The notes: generated by a model from the letters alone, not told the origin. 64,000 nt of DNA from Pseudomonas sp. GM50 (GCF_000282375.1 NZ_AKJK01000061.1:1-64000); one strand, 5' to 3'; numbered from the stretch's first letter, positions 37,031 to 46,099 are shown. Numbers and translations: made by a program.

Positions 37031-37498
37031 TCAATCGTCCATCCCTCGGCCGCTGAACAAGCGGCTGATCATTTCCATGGAATATCCCCGATAACTCAGG
37101 AACCTGCCCTGTTTGGCACGTTCCCGGGCATCTATCGGCAAGTGCCCGGAGAATTTTCGCCGCCAGGTGTCTTCCAGTTGTTCCTGCCAGTTGATACCGC
37201 TCTCGCGCAAGGCGAGTTCGATATCGGTACGTTGCAGACCGCGCTGGCTCAACTCTTCACGAATTCGCAAAGGGCCATAACCGGAACGGGCACGGTAGGA
37301 AACGAAGCTTTCGAGGTAACGGGATTCGGACAACAGGCCCTCTTCCGTCAAACGGTCGAGTGCTGTATCGATCATTTCAGGGAGGGCGCCGCGCTGACGC
37401 AGTTTACGCGTCAGCTCGACTCGACCGTGCTCGCGTCGCGCGAGCAGGTCCATTGCGGTTCGCCGCACCGCGACAAGTGTATCGAGTACGGCGGTCAT
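37031..37498 (-). CDS. recX: Regulatory protein RecX
   Basis: This 155-residue all-helical protein with three-helix repeats ([36 protein letters not shown]) is of the RecX family and restrains RecA filaments. It starts eight bases after the recA stop, so the two are cotranscribed. Confidence 0.93.
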   Translation of the reverse strand: MTAVLDTLVAVRRTAMDLLARREHGRVELTRKLRQRGALPEMIDTALDRLTEEGLLSESRYLESFVSYRARSGYGPLRIREELSQRGLQRTDIELALRESGINWQEQLEDTWRRKFSGHLPIDARERAKQGRFLSYRGYSMEMISRLFSGRGMDD

Positions 37499-37506
37499 CG
37501 GATCAA

Positions 37507-38559
37507 TCAGATATCAGCGTCAGCCAGGTCATCAGCAGTCTCTTTGACTGGCGATGCTTTAACGTCCGGCGCTGGAGTCAGCAACTTGTCACGCAGTTGC
37601 TTCTCGAGCTTGGCGGCGATTTCCGGATTGTCTGCCAGGAACTTGGCCGAGTTAGCCTTGCCCTGACCGATCTTGGTGCCTTCGTAGGCATACCAGGCGC
37701 CGGATTTCTCGACGAAACCGTGCAGAACACCCAGGTCGATCATCTCACCGTTGAGGTAGATGCCCTTGCCGTAAAGAATCTGGAACTCAGCCTGACGGAA
37801 CGGCGAAGCCACCTTGTTCTTCACGACTTTGACGCGGGTTTCGCTACCGACGACTTCATCACCTTCTTTCACCGCGCCAGTACGGCGGATGTCCAAACGA
37901 ACCGATGCGTAGAACTTCAGCGCGTTACCACCGGTGGTGGTTTCCGGGCTGCCGAACATCACGCCGATTTTCATACGGATCTGGTTGATGAAGATCACCA
38001 GGCAGTTGGCGTTCTTGATGTTACCGGTGATTTTACGCAGCGCCTGGGACATCAGACGGGCTTGCAGGCCCACGTGCATGTCGCCCATTTCGCCTTCGAT
38101 TTCAGCCTTTGGCACCAGAGCGGCCACGGAGTCGACGATGATCACGTCTACCGCGTTGGAACGCACCAGCATGTCGGTGATTTCCAGGGCCTGCTCGCCG
38201 GTGTCCGGCTGGGAAACCAGCAGGTCGTCGACGTTGACGCCCAATTTGCCGGCGTACTCAGGATCGAGGGCGTGTTCGGCGTCGACGAATGCGCAGGTCG
38301 CGCCGGCTTTTTGAGCCTGGGCGATCACCGACAGTGTCAGGGTGGTTTTACCGGAGGATTCAGGACCGTAGATCTCAACGATACGGCCTTTTGGCAGACC
38401 GCCAATGCCGAGCGCGATGTCCAGACCCAGAGAGCCAGTGGAAATAGCCGGGATCGCCTGACGGTCCTGATCGCCCATACGCATTACGGCACCCTTGCCG
38501 AATTGACGTTCGATCTGACCCAGGGCCGCAGCCAAGGCTTTCTTCTTGTTGTCGTCCAT
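37507..38559 (-). CDS. recA: Recombinase RecA
   Basis: This 350-residue RecA has Walker A GPESSGKT at 65-72, the MGDQDRQ and [15 protein letters not shown] segments, and an acidic C-terminus. The start at 38559 ([11 protein letters not shown]) gives the standard N-terminus. It drives homologous recombination and, by stimulating LexA and PrtR-type repressor cleavage, the SOS response and tailocin induction. The tailocin island begins just beyond cinA. Confidence 0.98.
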   Translation of the reverse strand: MDDNKKKALAAALGQIERQFGKGAVMRMGDQDRQAIPAISTGSLGLDIALGIGGLPKGRIVEIYGPESSGKTTLTLSVIAQAQKAGATCAFVDAEHALDPEYAGKLGVNVDDLLVSQPDTGEQALEITDMLVRSNAVDVIIVDSVAALVPKAEIEGEMGDMHVGLQARLMSQALRKITGNIKNANCLVIFINQIRMKIGVMFGSPETTTGGNALKFYASVRLDIRRTGAVKEGDEVVGSETRVKVVKNKVASPFRQAEFQILYGKGIYLNGEMIDLGVLHGFVEKSGAWYAYEGTKIGQGKANSAKFLADNPEIAAKLEKQLRDKLLTPAPDVKASPVKETADDLADADI

Positions 38560-38599
38560 TAAAGTCCTCACGTAATCAATAAGGCCTGACGGCCAACAC

Positions 38600-38615
38600 C
38601 TGTATAAGTAGCCAG
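38600..38615 (-). promoter_or_regulatory. LexA box of recA
   Basis: CTGTATAAGTAGCCAG fits CTG-N10-CAG and ends 41 bases before the recA start. Confidence 0.8.
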
Positions 38616-38642
38616 TATTATTCCACAGCGTTTCAGGATCGC

Positions 38643-39143
38643 CTACCCCTGATTTGAGATTTCTCCAGCGGCATACCGCAACAGCCCCTCTAGCGCGGCC
38701 TTCACCGTTTGTCGGCGGACCTCGTCACGGTTACCGGGAAAGTACTGCACCTCGCTGAACACCTGCTCGCCGACGCCCCAGGCCAGCCACACCGTGCCCA
38801 CGGGCTTGCTCGGCGAACCGCCATCCGGCCCGGCGACACCGCTGACCGCCACGGCAAAACGCGCCCGGCTTTTTTCCTGCGCGCCGCGGACCATGGCCTC
38901 GACCACCTCGCGACTGACCGCCCCGACGGTTGGAAACAACTCGGCAGGGACATCCAGTTGCTGGGTTTTCTGGCGGTTGGAGTAGGTGACATAACCGGCC
39001 TCGAACCACGCCGAACTCCCCGGAATACGGGTGATCGCCTCGGCAATCCCGCCACCGGTACAGGATTCGGCGGCGGTGACGTGGGCATTGAGAACCTGCA
39101 AGCGCCTGCCAAGTTCAGCGGCCAGTTGGGTGATTTCTTTCAC
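38643..39143 (-). CDS. CinA-family nicotinamide-nucleotide amidohydrolase
   Basis: This 166-residue protein is the stand-alone CinA C-terminal domain (PncC type), with [13 protein letters not shown] near residue 24, GYVTYSN, and [22 protein letters not shown]. It hydrolyses nicotinamide mononucleotide to nicotinate mononucleotide. I use the GTG at 39143, preceded by AGGAGAG, over an ATG 17 codons upstream. It marks the core-genome edge of the tailocin island. Confidence 0.9.
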   Translation of the reverse strand: MKEITQLAAELGRRLQVLNAHVTAAESCTGGGIAEAITRIPGSSAWFEAGYVTYSNRQKTQQLDVPAELFPTVGAVSREVVEAMVRGAQEKSRARFAVAVSGVAGPDGGSPSKPVGTVWLAWGVGEQVFSEVQYFPGNRDEVRRQTVKAALEGLLRYAAGEISNQG

Positions 39144-39223
39144 GGCTCTCTCCTGATCGAGCGGAATGAGGCCTACCGTACACGAGCCGATCACGCTTGC
39201 AAGGTTCAGGATCGATCAAAATG

Positions 39224-39742
39224 TTAGCGAGCGAGGGCTCTGACATAGGCCTGACACGCCTGAAGGGCAATCAGTCCGCTATCGCCTGCGTCGGTGATGG
39301 CGATAATTCGTTGAGCATGCGCCGGGTCAAGTCGGGCTCGCGGGGCGCCATGATCCACGCCGCCGGCGCTGGAGGCGGCTGGCACTGCACAGGTTGAGGC
39401 AGCGTCATTGGTATCGAGGAGGACTGACAGGCGCACATCAGCAGTGGCAAGACGATCGCGCAGGCGACCTTGATCACGTTCGGCATCGCTAAGTGCTCGA
39501 TAATGGGTTTGCTCACTGGCCGAAAGCCGCTGCTCCAGGGCCAGACGCTTGTTCTGCTCGGCCTGTTGCTGCGTGGCGGCCGTCTGAGTCAGTTGATTAA
39601 GGGTCTCGGCGTGCAGCCTGGCCTGCTCCGCCAGTTGCCGGCCATAGCGCCAATCCTGAAACTGCCAGGCCAGCGCCGCCGAACAACCGGCCAGCACCAG
39701 CAGACCGATCAGTCGCCAACCGATCAGACCGACGGCTGGCAT
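39224..39742 (-). CDS. Tailocin Rz-like i-spanin
   Basis: This 172-residue protein has an N-terminal membrane anchor (IGWRLIGLLVLAGCSAALAW) and then a long charged coiled coil (residues ~30-105) with repeated Gln, Glu and Arg, the inner-membrane spanin layout. It overlaps the endolysin gene end by 19 bases and contains the Rz1 frame within it. It should help disrupt the outer membrane for particle release. Confidence 0.85.
   Translation of the reverse strand: MPAVGLIGWRLIGLLVLAGCSAALAWQFQDWRYGRQLAEQARLHAETLNQLTQTAATQQQAEQNKRLALEQRLSASEQTHYRALSDAERDQGRLRDRLATADVRLSVLLDTNDAASTCAVPAASSAGGVDHGAPRARLDPAHAQRIIAITDAGDSGLIALQACQAYVRALAR
39271..39486 (-). CDS. Embedded Rz1-like o-spanin lipoprotein
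   Basis: This 71-residue reading frame lies inside the Rz gene in another frame. It has a lipoprotein signal (IVLPLLMCAC, lipobox LMCAC) and a proline-rich mature part (LPQPVQCQPPPAPA), both typical of Rz1. The ATG at 39486 is chosen; another in-frame ATG lies ten codons upstream. Confidence 0.8.
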   Translation of the reverse strand: MPNVIKVACAIVLPLLMCACQSSSIPMTLPQPVQCQPPPAPAAWIMAPREPDLTRRMLNELSPSPTQAIAD

Positions 39743-40287
39743 AGCACCGCCCTCGCCCGCGCCCAGATTTCCAGTCGATCCTGCAAGCCGTTCAGTCCGC
39801 CGTTGATACGACGAGTGATGCTGTTGAACTGGTCGCGGTCGGCCAATTCATTCAAGCCGTTCTGCTCCCAGAACCATGCCGCTGATTCAGCGGCCCATTG
39901 GGGTTGTTCCAGCAGTTCAGGCAGAGACAGCAGACGTTCATCGCCGAACAAGCCGAGACTGCATTGCCGGTAGTTGTTGCGACCGGTGATCTGGATCAGG
40001 CCACGGCCACGGTACTTTTGACCGTCGCCGTCGAGTTCTGGGGTGTTGCCCAAGCGGGCGGCCAGAGTGCCGGTGTCGTATTTGCTCAGGTATTGAGTGC
40101 TGCCCAGTTCACGTACGTACTGTAATTGTCCGGATTCATGGCCGACTTGGGCGAGGAAAGCGGCGATGCGTTTTGGGGTGTTGATGTTGCGGTGAGACAT
40201 GGCGGTGTTCAGGGCGGAAATGAAAACGCCCGCTTGGGAGCGGGCGTTGGGCATTATTCTTACAAGACTGTTTTCAGTGACGGACAT
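39724..40287 (-). CDS. Tailocin endolysin, glycoside hydrolase family 19
   Basis: This 187-residue cell-wall hydrolase has the GH19 catalytic motif FLAQVGHESGQ with E51 and the segment YRGRGLIQITGRNNY. It resembles the endolysin of the P. aeruginosa R/F-pyocin cluster (PA0629). The start at 40287 is used. It would release both tail particles from the cell. Its early codons (NARSQAGVF) are written with a perfect 9-bp hairpin that matches the terminator at 41794-41823. Confidence 0.9.
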   Translation of the reverse strand: MSVTENSLVRIMPNARSQAGVFISALNTAMSHRNINTPKRIAAFLAQVGHESGQLQYVRELGSTQYLSKYDTGTLAARLGNTPELDGDGQKYRGRGLIQITGRNNYRQCSLGLFGDERLLSLPELLEQPQWAAESAAWFWEQNGLNELADRDQFNSITRRINGGLNGLQDRLEIWARARAVLCQPSV

Positions 40288-40326
40288 AGCGTTCAATCCT
40301 GCCTGCATTTTCCGGTCGAGTCATGG

Positions 40327-40575
40327 TTAGCGGCCTCGACCTGTCAGCCATTTCTTTGCCAGGGCTTTGAGGGTGTTGTTCGGCCCCACCACTTCGTGCG
40401 GCGAATATAGCCATCCGAGAGTACCGAAGTTCGCCGTCCACTCGAGTTGCGGAGCCGGTGTTACATCGGTGATGTCGACCCACAGAAGATCCGGATGAAA
40501 CATCTCGGCCATATTGCCTTCGGTCGAAAAGAGTTCGACCACGGTGTTCTTAACGATGCGTGCGTAAGTTCTCAT
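40327..40575 (-). CDS. Small tail-fibre-associated protein (partner of fibre 4)
   Basis: This 82-residue protein starts MRTYARIVKNTVVELFSTEG and has FHPDLLWVDIT near the middle, a pattern common in the N-terminal part of phage tail-fibre assembly proteins. It is far shorter than the three other assembly proteins of the array (140-188 residues) and lacks their C-terminal helical region. Start and fibre-4 stop overlap (ATGA), so it is coupled to fibre 4. Confidence 0.65.
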   Translation of the reverse strand: MRTYARIVKNTVVELFSTEGNMAEMFHPDLLWVDITDVTPAPQLEWTANFGTLGWLYSPHEVVGPNNTLKALAKKWLTGRGR

Positions 40576-41735
40576 CAGGCGTACTCGTAAATGATCACGA
40601 CACCCGGCGCGCCGGCGCCGCCGGGTCTTCCCGGCTGATTGGGAGCGTTAGCAATTCCACCCGCACCAGAACCGTAACCGGTTCCCGGTGCCGCAAGTGC
40701 CATCGCAACACTGCTGCCGAAACCGCCGCAACCCAGTGGTGAATTACCACCATGACCGGCAAGGGTTGATCCGTTGACGGATATCCCGGGACTACCGGCT
40801 GCTCCCGCACTGTTGAGGATGTTTGCGCCCGTGGATGGCGTGCTTGGGAAACCGCCCACGAACAAGCCGACTGCGGGGAATGTGATACTGCCGATCCAAG
40901 GCGAACCACCACCTCCGGGAGCAGAAACCAATGAACCGAAAGAACTGGTGCCGCCCGATCCGGCATTCGCCGCAACAGGCCCCGCCGCTCCGCCAGCCCC
41001 TACGGTTATGACCTGACTGGCGCCTATCGTTGCAGAGGAAAGCAACGCTTCGGCGTAACTGCCGGAGGCACCACCACCCGTAAGGGAAGCCTGATTGGTC
41101 GTCGTTGTCCCGATCCCCGCACTCCCCCCGCCGCCACCCATCACCTTGACCAGCACATTCTTCATCCCGACCGTCGGCACATAAACGCCGGACGAGGTGA
41201 ACGTGCGCACACTCAACAACCTGCCGCCCGTGGCATTGCCGCCACTTGCATAGACCAGCAGCCAACTGTCCAGCGCTGCGCAATACACTACCGAACACAG
41301 ACTACCGCCGACAATTTCAGCAGGCCGCAATGCACTTGAAGCCAGATTGACAAGCGGCTTGGGCAACAAGCCATTCGGCGCAAACGTGCTAGCGCCGGTA
41401 TTGGCATTGCCAGCAGTGAAGCGCAGGACCAAACCGTCTTTCAGCATGGTGATGGCCGGCACGTAGTTGGCCATGTAGAGGTTGGCAGCGCCCACATCCG
41501 GGGCATGTTTGTCCTCGCCTGCCTGACTGAGTTTTTTGACTGCTTGCAGCAATTGCGTCGCGTCCGTTTCACTCGGCTCAAGGCCGGCGGATTTGACGAC
41601 ATTCAATAACTCATCAGTAATGTCATTGCCCCAAGTGGCGGGAATCAAGGATCCCGGCAACCCTGCAACGACGTCTTCATTGACAAACTTTCCATTCACC
41701 AGCCCTACGCTGGGAATGCTTTTTGGATAATCCAA
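40575..41735 (-). CDS. Tail fibre 4, glycine-rich tip
   Basis: This 386-residue fibre has the shared anchor (start DYPKSIPSVGLVNGKFVNED, to about residue 70). The C-terminal half, from about residue 195, is glycine-rich (VKVMGGGGGSAGIG, GGAGAPGVVIIYEYA), like polyglycine receptor-binding tips of some phage adhesins. The start codon is TTG at 41735, preceded by AGGAAGAAGAG; the other three fibres use ATG at the same place. A terminator hairpin lies about 60 bases upstream. Confidence 0.85.
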   Translation of the reverse strand: MDYPKSIPSVGLVNGKFVNEDVVAGLPGSLIPATWGNDITDELLNVVKSAGLEPSETDATQLLQAVKKLSQAGEDKHAPDVGAANLYMANYVPAITMLKDGLVLRFTAGNANTGASTFAPNGLLPKPLVNLASSALRPAEIVGGSLCSVVYCAALDSWLLVYASGGNATGGRLLSVRTFTSSGVYVPTVGMKNVLVKVMGGGGGSAGIGTTTTNQASLTGGGASGSYAEALLSSATIGASQVITVGAGGAAGPVAANAGSGGTSSFGSLVSAPGGGGSPWIGSITFPAVGLFVGGFPSTPSTGANILNSAGAAGSPGISVNGSTLAGHGGNSPLGCGGFGSSVAMALAAPGTGYGSGAGGIANAPNQPGRPGGAGAPGVVIIYEYA

Positions 41736-41793
41736 TTTCTCTTCTTCCTGTTATTGGGCAAGGTAGACAAACTGCCGTCACACGCGAGAGCAG

Positions 41794-41823
41794 AAACGAA
41801 AACGCCCGCTTGGGAGCGGGCGT
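41794..41823 (-). terminator. Intrinsic terminator before tail fibre 4
   Basis: On the minus strand ACGCCCGCT/AGCGGGCGT form a 9-bp perfect stem with a 4-base loop, followed by TTTTCGTTT. A near-identical 31-base copy lies inside the endolysin gene (40217-40247). Confidence 0.7.
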
Positions 41824-41847
41824 CTCGTTAATCGCCAAGAAGACGGG

Positions 41848-42297
41848 TCAGCTGTTTTTCCGAAGCAAGTCATCAAGCCATCCGGGCATGACCGGACGAT
41901 AATCAGCATCAGGAAAATCCGGCGCCGTGGGCCAGTCCCGCAATGACTGCCGGTAAGCCAGCAATGCTTTGAACTCTGCCGAACTCAGCGTCGTCCCTTC
42001 ACCAACTTCCAGCTCTTCGCTGTCACGAAGAACCAACCACTGAGTGGCTTCCAACGCCTTGCTTCGCCAGGTTCGTTCAATGGATACGAGAAGCACTTCA
42101 GACGTGGCCACGGGATCAACAAGAACAGGGTAGCCATTGGCAGTGGCTGAAATGACTTTACCGATTCCCTGCCCGGCAAACAGTTCAGCGTACTGAGCCG
42201 GAGTGATCTCTACTGCGCTTTCCGGCACAGCAGAGTTTGAACTTTCGACGAGGTCAAACCCCAACGTTTGAGCGTCAAAGTAAATAGCCATAATCAT
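41848..42297 (-). CDS. Tail fibre assembly protein (partner of fibre 3)
   Basis: This 149-residue protein has an N-terminal part (MAIYFDAQTLGF) and a C-terminal helical segment with WRSKALEATQWLVLRD, FKALLAYRQSLRDWP and PVMPGWLDDLL, the pattern of phage tail-fibre chaperones. The first ATG overlaps the fibre-3 stop (ATGA); a second ATG two codons on is also possible. Confidence 0.78.
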   Translation of the reverse strand: MIMAIYFDAQTLGFDLVESSNSAVPESAVEITPAQYAELFAGQGIGKVISATANGYPVLVDPVATSEVLLVSIERTWRSKALEATQWLVLRDSEELEVGEGTTLSSAEFKALLAYRQSLRDWPTAPDFPDADYRPVMPGWLDDLLRKNS

Positions 42298-43214
42298 CGC
42301 CCCCACACAAATACGCGGCCGGAAATATTGAGCGCCGGCCTGATACCTGCTCCATCTACAGACCTGACCCGCGCCACAACAACTGAAGTGGTCGATGCCC
42401 CCAGGTCGAATGCCCAAACGGTGGTGTTGCCGGCGCCCCAGCCCGACGGATTGGCCTCATTGGCCACGCCACCCAAAATCGCGCCGGGAAATTTGATTGG
42501 CAATGACAACGTCATGTTTCCATTGGCGTCGGAGCCTCCCACGACCCATTGCTCGATCAAACCACTGGGATGTTTTTGATAGCCGGCGGTCGAGAGTTGC
42601 GCGCCGTACAACGTTGAGTATTTCAGACTGGCCGTACCGTAGACGCTCCAGATGCCGTACTCATTCACGAATTGGGCACTTTCACCGCTGCTCATCACGA
42701 TCGAGTTTAAATAGGCACCTTGCGGACTGATTTGCGCCCCCGTCTTGCTGGCGATTGTGATCACCGCATTACTCCGACAATGCAGACTAATCGTCGCTCC
42801 ATTCGGCACTGTCGAAATATCCGGCAAGGTCACCGTGTAGGCAATGTTCCCACCCAACCCGATAGCACATCCCACATCCGCGATCGTCAGCTGTGTAGCG
42901 TCCGATACACCACGGGCGCTGGCATAGTTGCCGAGTGCCCGCTGAACAAATTCAGGCGTAGCTACCGATCTTCCTGCATCAAATTGCGGTGGCGTCGAAA
43001 ACAACTGGGTACTGCGCAGCGCCCCAAGTAATTGATGGTTGGACGCCTCATCCGGCGTCAAACCCGCCGCTTGGACTACGCCCAAAATTTCCTGGGTCAC
43101 GGCATTGCCCCAAGTGGCGGGTATCAGCGACCCTGGTGTTCCGACTTCGGGATTTTCATCGACAAACCGGCCATTCACCAAACCGACGCTGGGTACACTT
43201 CTTGGATAATCCAT
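42294..43214 (-). CDS. Tail fibre 3, gp53-like tip
   Basis: This 306-residue fibre starts with the shared anchor (DYPRSVPSVGLVNGRFVDEN; GSLIPATWGNAVTQEI). A middle part resembles a phage fibre beta-structure (GGNIAYTVTLPDISTVPNGA). The C-terminus has GYQKHPSGLIEQWVVGG and ends RVFVWGR, like the gp53-type fibre tip of fibre 1. The ATG at 43214 matches the anchor of the other fibres. Confidence 0.85.
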   Translation of the reverse strand: MDYPRSVPSVGLVNGRFVDENPEVGTPGSLIPATWGNAVTQEILGVVQAAGLTPDEASNHQLLGALRSTQLFSTPPQFDAGRSVATPEFVQRALGNYASARGVSDATQLTIADVGCAIGLGGNIAYTVTLPDISTVPNGATISLHCRSNAVITIASKTGAQISPQGAYLNSIVMSSGESAQFVNEYGIWSVYGTASLKYSTLYGAQLSTAGYQKHPSGLIEQWVVGGSDANGNMTLSLPIKFPGAILGGVANEANPSGWGAGNTTVWAFDLGASTTSVVVARVRSVDGAGIRPALNISGRVFVWGR

Positions 43215-43236
43215 TGCACTTTTCCTTGTGTAGAAC

Positions 43237-43803
43237 TCAGGCCTTTTCCGCCGAACCAGGCACAACAGGCCATGTGATCTCACTAGGGAAACCAGCTTTC
43301 TCTTCGATGCGATTCAACTCCACGCTATAAAGCTTCCACTCCAGCAATTGCAATTGTTCTTCATGGCTGGCATCGCCGATGTCTTCGGCGTATTGCAGGG
43401 GCGCGATGCGCAAGAGGGCGTCGCGTAGCAGAGTGTCGCGCTGGGTAAGGGCGACTTTTTTGAGATCTGCCAGCCGCGCCGTTTCATCAACTTGCCACGC
43501 GCCATCGACCCATGCGTGAAATCCGCCTGGCCAAGGTTGTGTGGTGAGTCCTTGCGGCAATTCGCCCAATGCCGTCCACGTCTCCCGGATGCCGGTATCG
43601 GTACGAAAAACATCACCACGCAAGTCAGCCTGCTGGTGCAAGGCTCCGTTGACATAAGCCCAGGCAAACCCGCCGGGTGGCGGGGAAAGTTCGATACTCA
43701 AAGTCACCGCGTTGCCCGGCAGCTGCATGCCGATACCCGGCACAACCGGAAACTCGACAGGCCCGGACAACGCACCGCTGTCGTCTATCAGGTAATTGAA
43801 CAT
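43237..43803 (-). CDS. Tail fibre assembly protein (partner of fibre 2)
   Basis: This 188-residue protein starts MFNYLIDDSGALSGPVEFPV and has AWVDGAWQVDETA and a helical end with RDALLRIAPLQYAED and EEQLQLLEWKLYSVELNRIE. It fits the tail-fibre assembly (DUF4376-like) class. It starts seven bases after the fibre-2 stop, with GAGGTG upstream. Confidence 0.78.
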   Translation of the reverse strand: MFNYLIDDSGALSGPVEFPVVPGIGMQLPGNAVTLSIELSPPPGGFAWAYVNGALHQQADLRGDVFRTDTGIRETWTALGELPQGLTTQPWPGGFHAWVDGAWQVDETARLADLKKVALTQRDTLLRDALLRIAPLQYAEDIGDASHEEQLQLLEWKLYSVELNRIEEKAGFPSEITWPVVPGSAEKA

Positions 43804-43810
43804 GTGCACC

Positions 43811-44908
43811 TCAGATCAGTTTGATACGGCCGGGATAAGCGATGTTTCGCGGGCGGGTTTCGCCCGAGAAATTGCCGATATTGCCGATGTAGGTATCGGA
43901 GTCGAATGCCGGGTTGGGGTACGTCGTCGCGATCGTTCCACTGGTTGGGTAAAAATTGACGTCGGTTGAAGCATTCCAGACGCCATCCGGAATCGCAGGT
44001 GCCGGACGGAAGGAAGAACCCGTACCGGTTGGCAGATAGTGGTTGTGGCTTTGCAAGGAATGCCCCTGAAGGCTGCCCACACTACGCCCGACATCCAGAC
44101 CTCTGGACTCATCAAGCACACGCAGAAACTCGCCACGTACTTCCGGAATGCGAAAGTTCAGCGCGCCATCGCCACTGCTCCATCCACCCTCCCTGCCCGC
44201 ACGACCGGCTTCGGTGGTCAGCGCCCCTGAGGACTGGGCAAAATCCCATAGCCAGGGCCATTCGCTACGCAACAACAGACTGCCATTCAGCGCTCCGTAA
44301 CCGCCCGGACTGATCAGCACAGTCGTGTCCAACACCTGCCGCCCGAGAGGGGTGGCATCATGCCGCCCGACCGGCCACCAGTTGCCATCACCAGTACTGC
44401 GTAAATGCCACCAGTCACCGCTCCCCATCAACACCAGAAAGGGATAGCCGGACGGCGAGAGTTGGGTATGAAATCGAATGCGATCCGTGCCAGCGGCGCG
44501 GACGACAAGGCGATTGCCGCTGTTATCCACACGACGAAGAATAACGTCGCGCACGCCAAGTCCAGCATTTGCCGTGGGCAGAGTGACCGTCATGACACCG
44601 GGGCTGCCGTCAATCAGCACAAGACCGAGTTCTTGCTCACTCAGTGCCTTGGATGCACTGAGTCGAGTCACCACCGAACGCATCGGGCTGGTCGTGCCGA
44701 CAATCACCTGGATGGCCTTGAGCAACTGGCTGGTATCCGCTTCAGAGGCAACCAGCCCGCCGCCTTCGATCACACTCACAATCTCTTGGGTGACGCTGTT
44801 GCCCCAGACAGCCGGAATCAACGATCCCGGCGTCCCGGCCACCGGGTTTTCATCGACAAACTGGCCATTCACCAATCCGACGCTGGGTACACTTTTTGGA
44901 TAATCCAT
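43811..44908 (-). CDS. Tail fibre 2, collar-type tip
   Basis: This 365-residue fibre has the shared anchor, then a phage tail-collar region: LNGSLLLRSEWPWLWDFAQ, NFRIPEVRGEFLRVLDESRG, LQGHSLQSHNHYLP and the C-terminal SGETRPRNIAYPGRIKLI, the end typical of P2/Mu-type fibres. It resembles the P2-module fibre at the window edge (FNLPDSRAHFDRGVDDGR) in this tip, but not in the anchor. Confidence 0.85.
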   Translation of the reverse strand: MDYPKSVPSVGLVNGQFVDENPVAGTPGSLIPAVWGNSVTQEIVSVIEGGGLVASEADTSQLLKAIQVIVGTTSPMRSVVTRLSASKALSEQELGLVLIDGSPGVMTVTLPTANAGLGVRDVILRRVDNSGNRLVVRAAGTDRIRFHTQLSPSGYPFLVLMGSGDWWHLRSTGDGNWWPVGRHDATPLGRQVLDTTVLISPGGYGALNGSLLLRSEWPWLWDFAQSSGALTTEAGRAGREGGWSSGDGALNFRIPEVRGEFLRVLDESRGLDVGRSVGSLQGHSLQSHNHYLPTGTGSSFRPAPAIPDGVWNASTDVNFYPTSGTIATTYPNPAFDSDTYIGNIGNFSGETRPRNIAYPGRIKLI

Positions 44909-44943
44909 ATTTCAATCCTTTACGCGGAACATTCGATATCCGT

Positions 44944-45366
44944 TCAGTCAACCAACCAGGCAGGCCTTTTCGGTCGAGAACGTTTCGAAGGAAACTTCTT
45001 CGCCTGAGGCCACTTGCGCAGCGCCTGCAGATAAACAAGAAGCTCTTGATATTCACTGTCGGAAAGCGTGGTGGTCTTCATCAGTTCCACCTCATCCCGA
45101 TGTCGGTCGCGTAGCCAGACCACGCGGTCAAACGCTTGATCCCGCCACGCCTTTGCTTCCTGCGAAAGTTCTTCATCCGACAAGGGGGCAAGTTCAACCA
45201 GAACCGGCAAGCCTTCATCATCATGAGCTCTCGCGGTTCCCGCCTTTGGATTGGCGATCACTGCGTCATAACGCTCGTTGTCAATTTCAACGGCATCGTC
45301 AGGAAGACTTGTGTGATAACCCGCCAGGTAGGTGTTGCCGGTAGTGCGGCTATAAAATCTCTTCAT
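44944..45366 (-). CDS. Tail fibre assembly protein (partner of fibre 1)
   Basis: This 140-residue protein has RTTGNTYLAGYHTSLPDDAVEI near the start and AWRDQAFDRVVWLRDRHRDEVEL with YLQALRKWPQAKKFP near the end, the tail-fibre chaperone pattern. One base separates it from the fibre-1 stop. Confidence 0.8.
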   Translation of the reverse strand: MKRFYSRTTGNTYLAGYHTSLPDDAVEIDNERYDAVIANPKAGTARAHDDEGLPVLVELAPLSDEELSQEAKAWRDQAFDRVVWLRDRHRDEVELMKTTTLSDSEYQELLVYLQALRKWPQAKKFPSKRSRPKRPAWLVD

Positions 45367-45367
45367 C

Positions 45368-46099
45368 TCAGTTACCCACGCTCAAGACACTGACCCAACC
45401 AGTGCCGCCGGAATTACTCATGACCTGCACTTGGCTGGCATCCAAGTAAGTCACCAAGGGCGGTGTGGTGATATCGAGGAACGGCGCATTACCGGATGAC
45501 GAATAACCGGCCCAAGCGCCACGACATTGATTTTTAAAGGCCAGCGGCCACGGTTTGGATACATAACCGTTGTTGACGGCGATAGGGACCAGCACCCACT
45601 GAATCATGAAACCACCCAGCCAACTCGGAAACGCGATGTAGCCGTTATCCGCAAAGCTGTAGGAAACCCCGAACGTCAGTTTTTTCGGAGTAACGATCGT
45701 AGTGTTATCGACAGCCGCATCGACCTGGGCCTGAGTCGAAATACGTGCCCAGCCGAACACGGACTCTGTGGCCTGTAGCAACTTTTTCTCTATCGCTTGA
45801 AAGACACGGATGGGCGTCATCAGTTTGTTGCCGCTTACACCGGATTCGGCCTCTTCCTTGCTCGCCAGAGAGTCGCTTTTGTTCTTCTCGACAATCGCTG
45901 AAATCGCCGCTTTAAGCTGAGCACTATCGTTTTCGTCCGGGACAATGCCAGCGCCGATAATCGCATTCACTATTTCATCCGTGACGTTGTTGCCCCACCT
46001 CGCCGGAATCAACGACCCCGGCGTCCCGGTCAACGGGTTCTCATCCACAAACTTCCCATTCACCAACCCGGCGCTGGGCACACTTTTCGGATAATCCAT
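45368..46099 (-). CDS. Tail fibre 1, gp53-like tip
   Basis: This 243-residue fibre is the first of the array after the baseplate gene gp48. The anchor starts DYPKSVPSAGLVNGKFVDEN and has GSLIPARWGNNVTDEI. The C-terminus (DNGYIAFPSWLGGFMIQWV) is the gp53-like fibre tip. It is the shortest of the four. AGGGAAT precedes the ATG. Confidence 0.85.
   Translation of the reverse strand: MDYPKSVPSAGLVNGKFVDENPLTGTPGSLIPARWGNNVTDEIVNAIIGAGIVPDENDSAQLKAAISAIVEKNKSDSLASKEEAESGVSGNKLMTPIRVFQAIEKKLLQATESVFGWARISTQAQVDAAVDNTTIVTPKKLTFGVSYSFADNGYIAFPSWLGGFMIQWVLVPIAVNNGYVSKPWPLAFKNQCRGAWAGYSSSGNAPFLDITTPPLVTYLDASQVQVMSNSGGTGWVSVLSVGN

Noticed and set aside
37360..38562. 400-codon open frame opposite recX-recA
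   Set aside because: Antisense shadow of recA; no ribosome-binding site or domain.
40327..46099. Invertible fibre switch (Mu/P1 Gin-type)
   Set aside because: All fibre and assembly genes face the same way and no invertase gene or inverted crossover sites were noticed.
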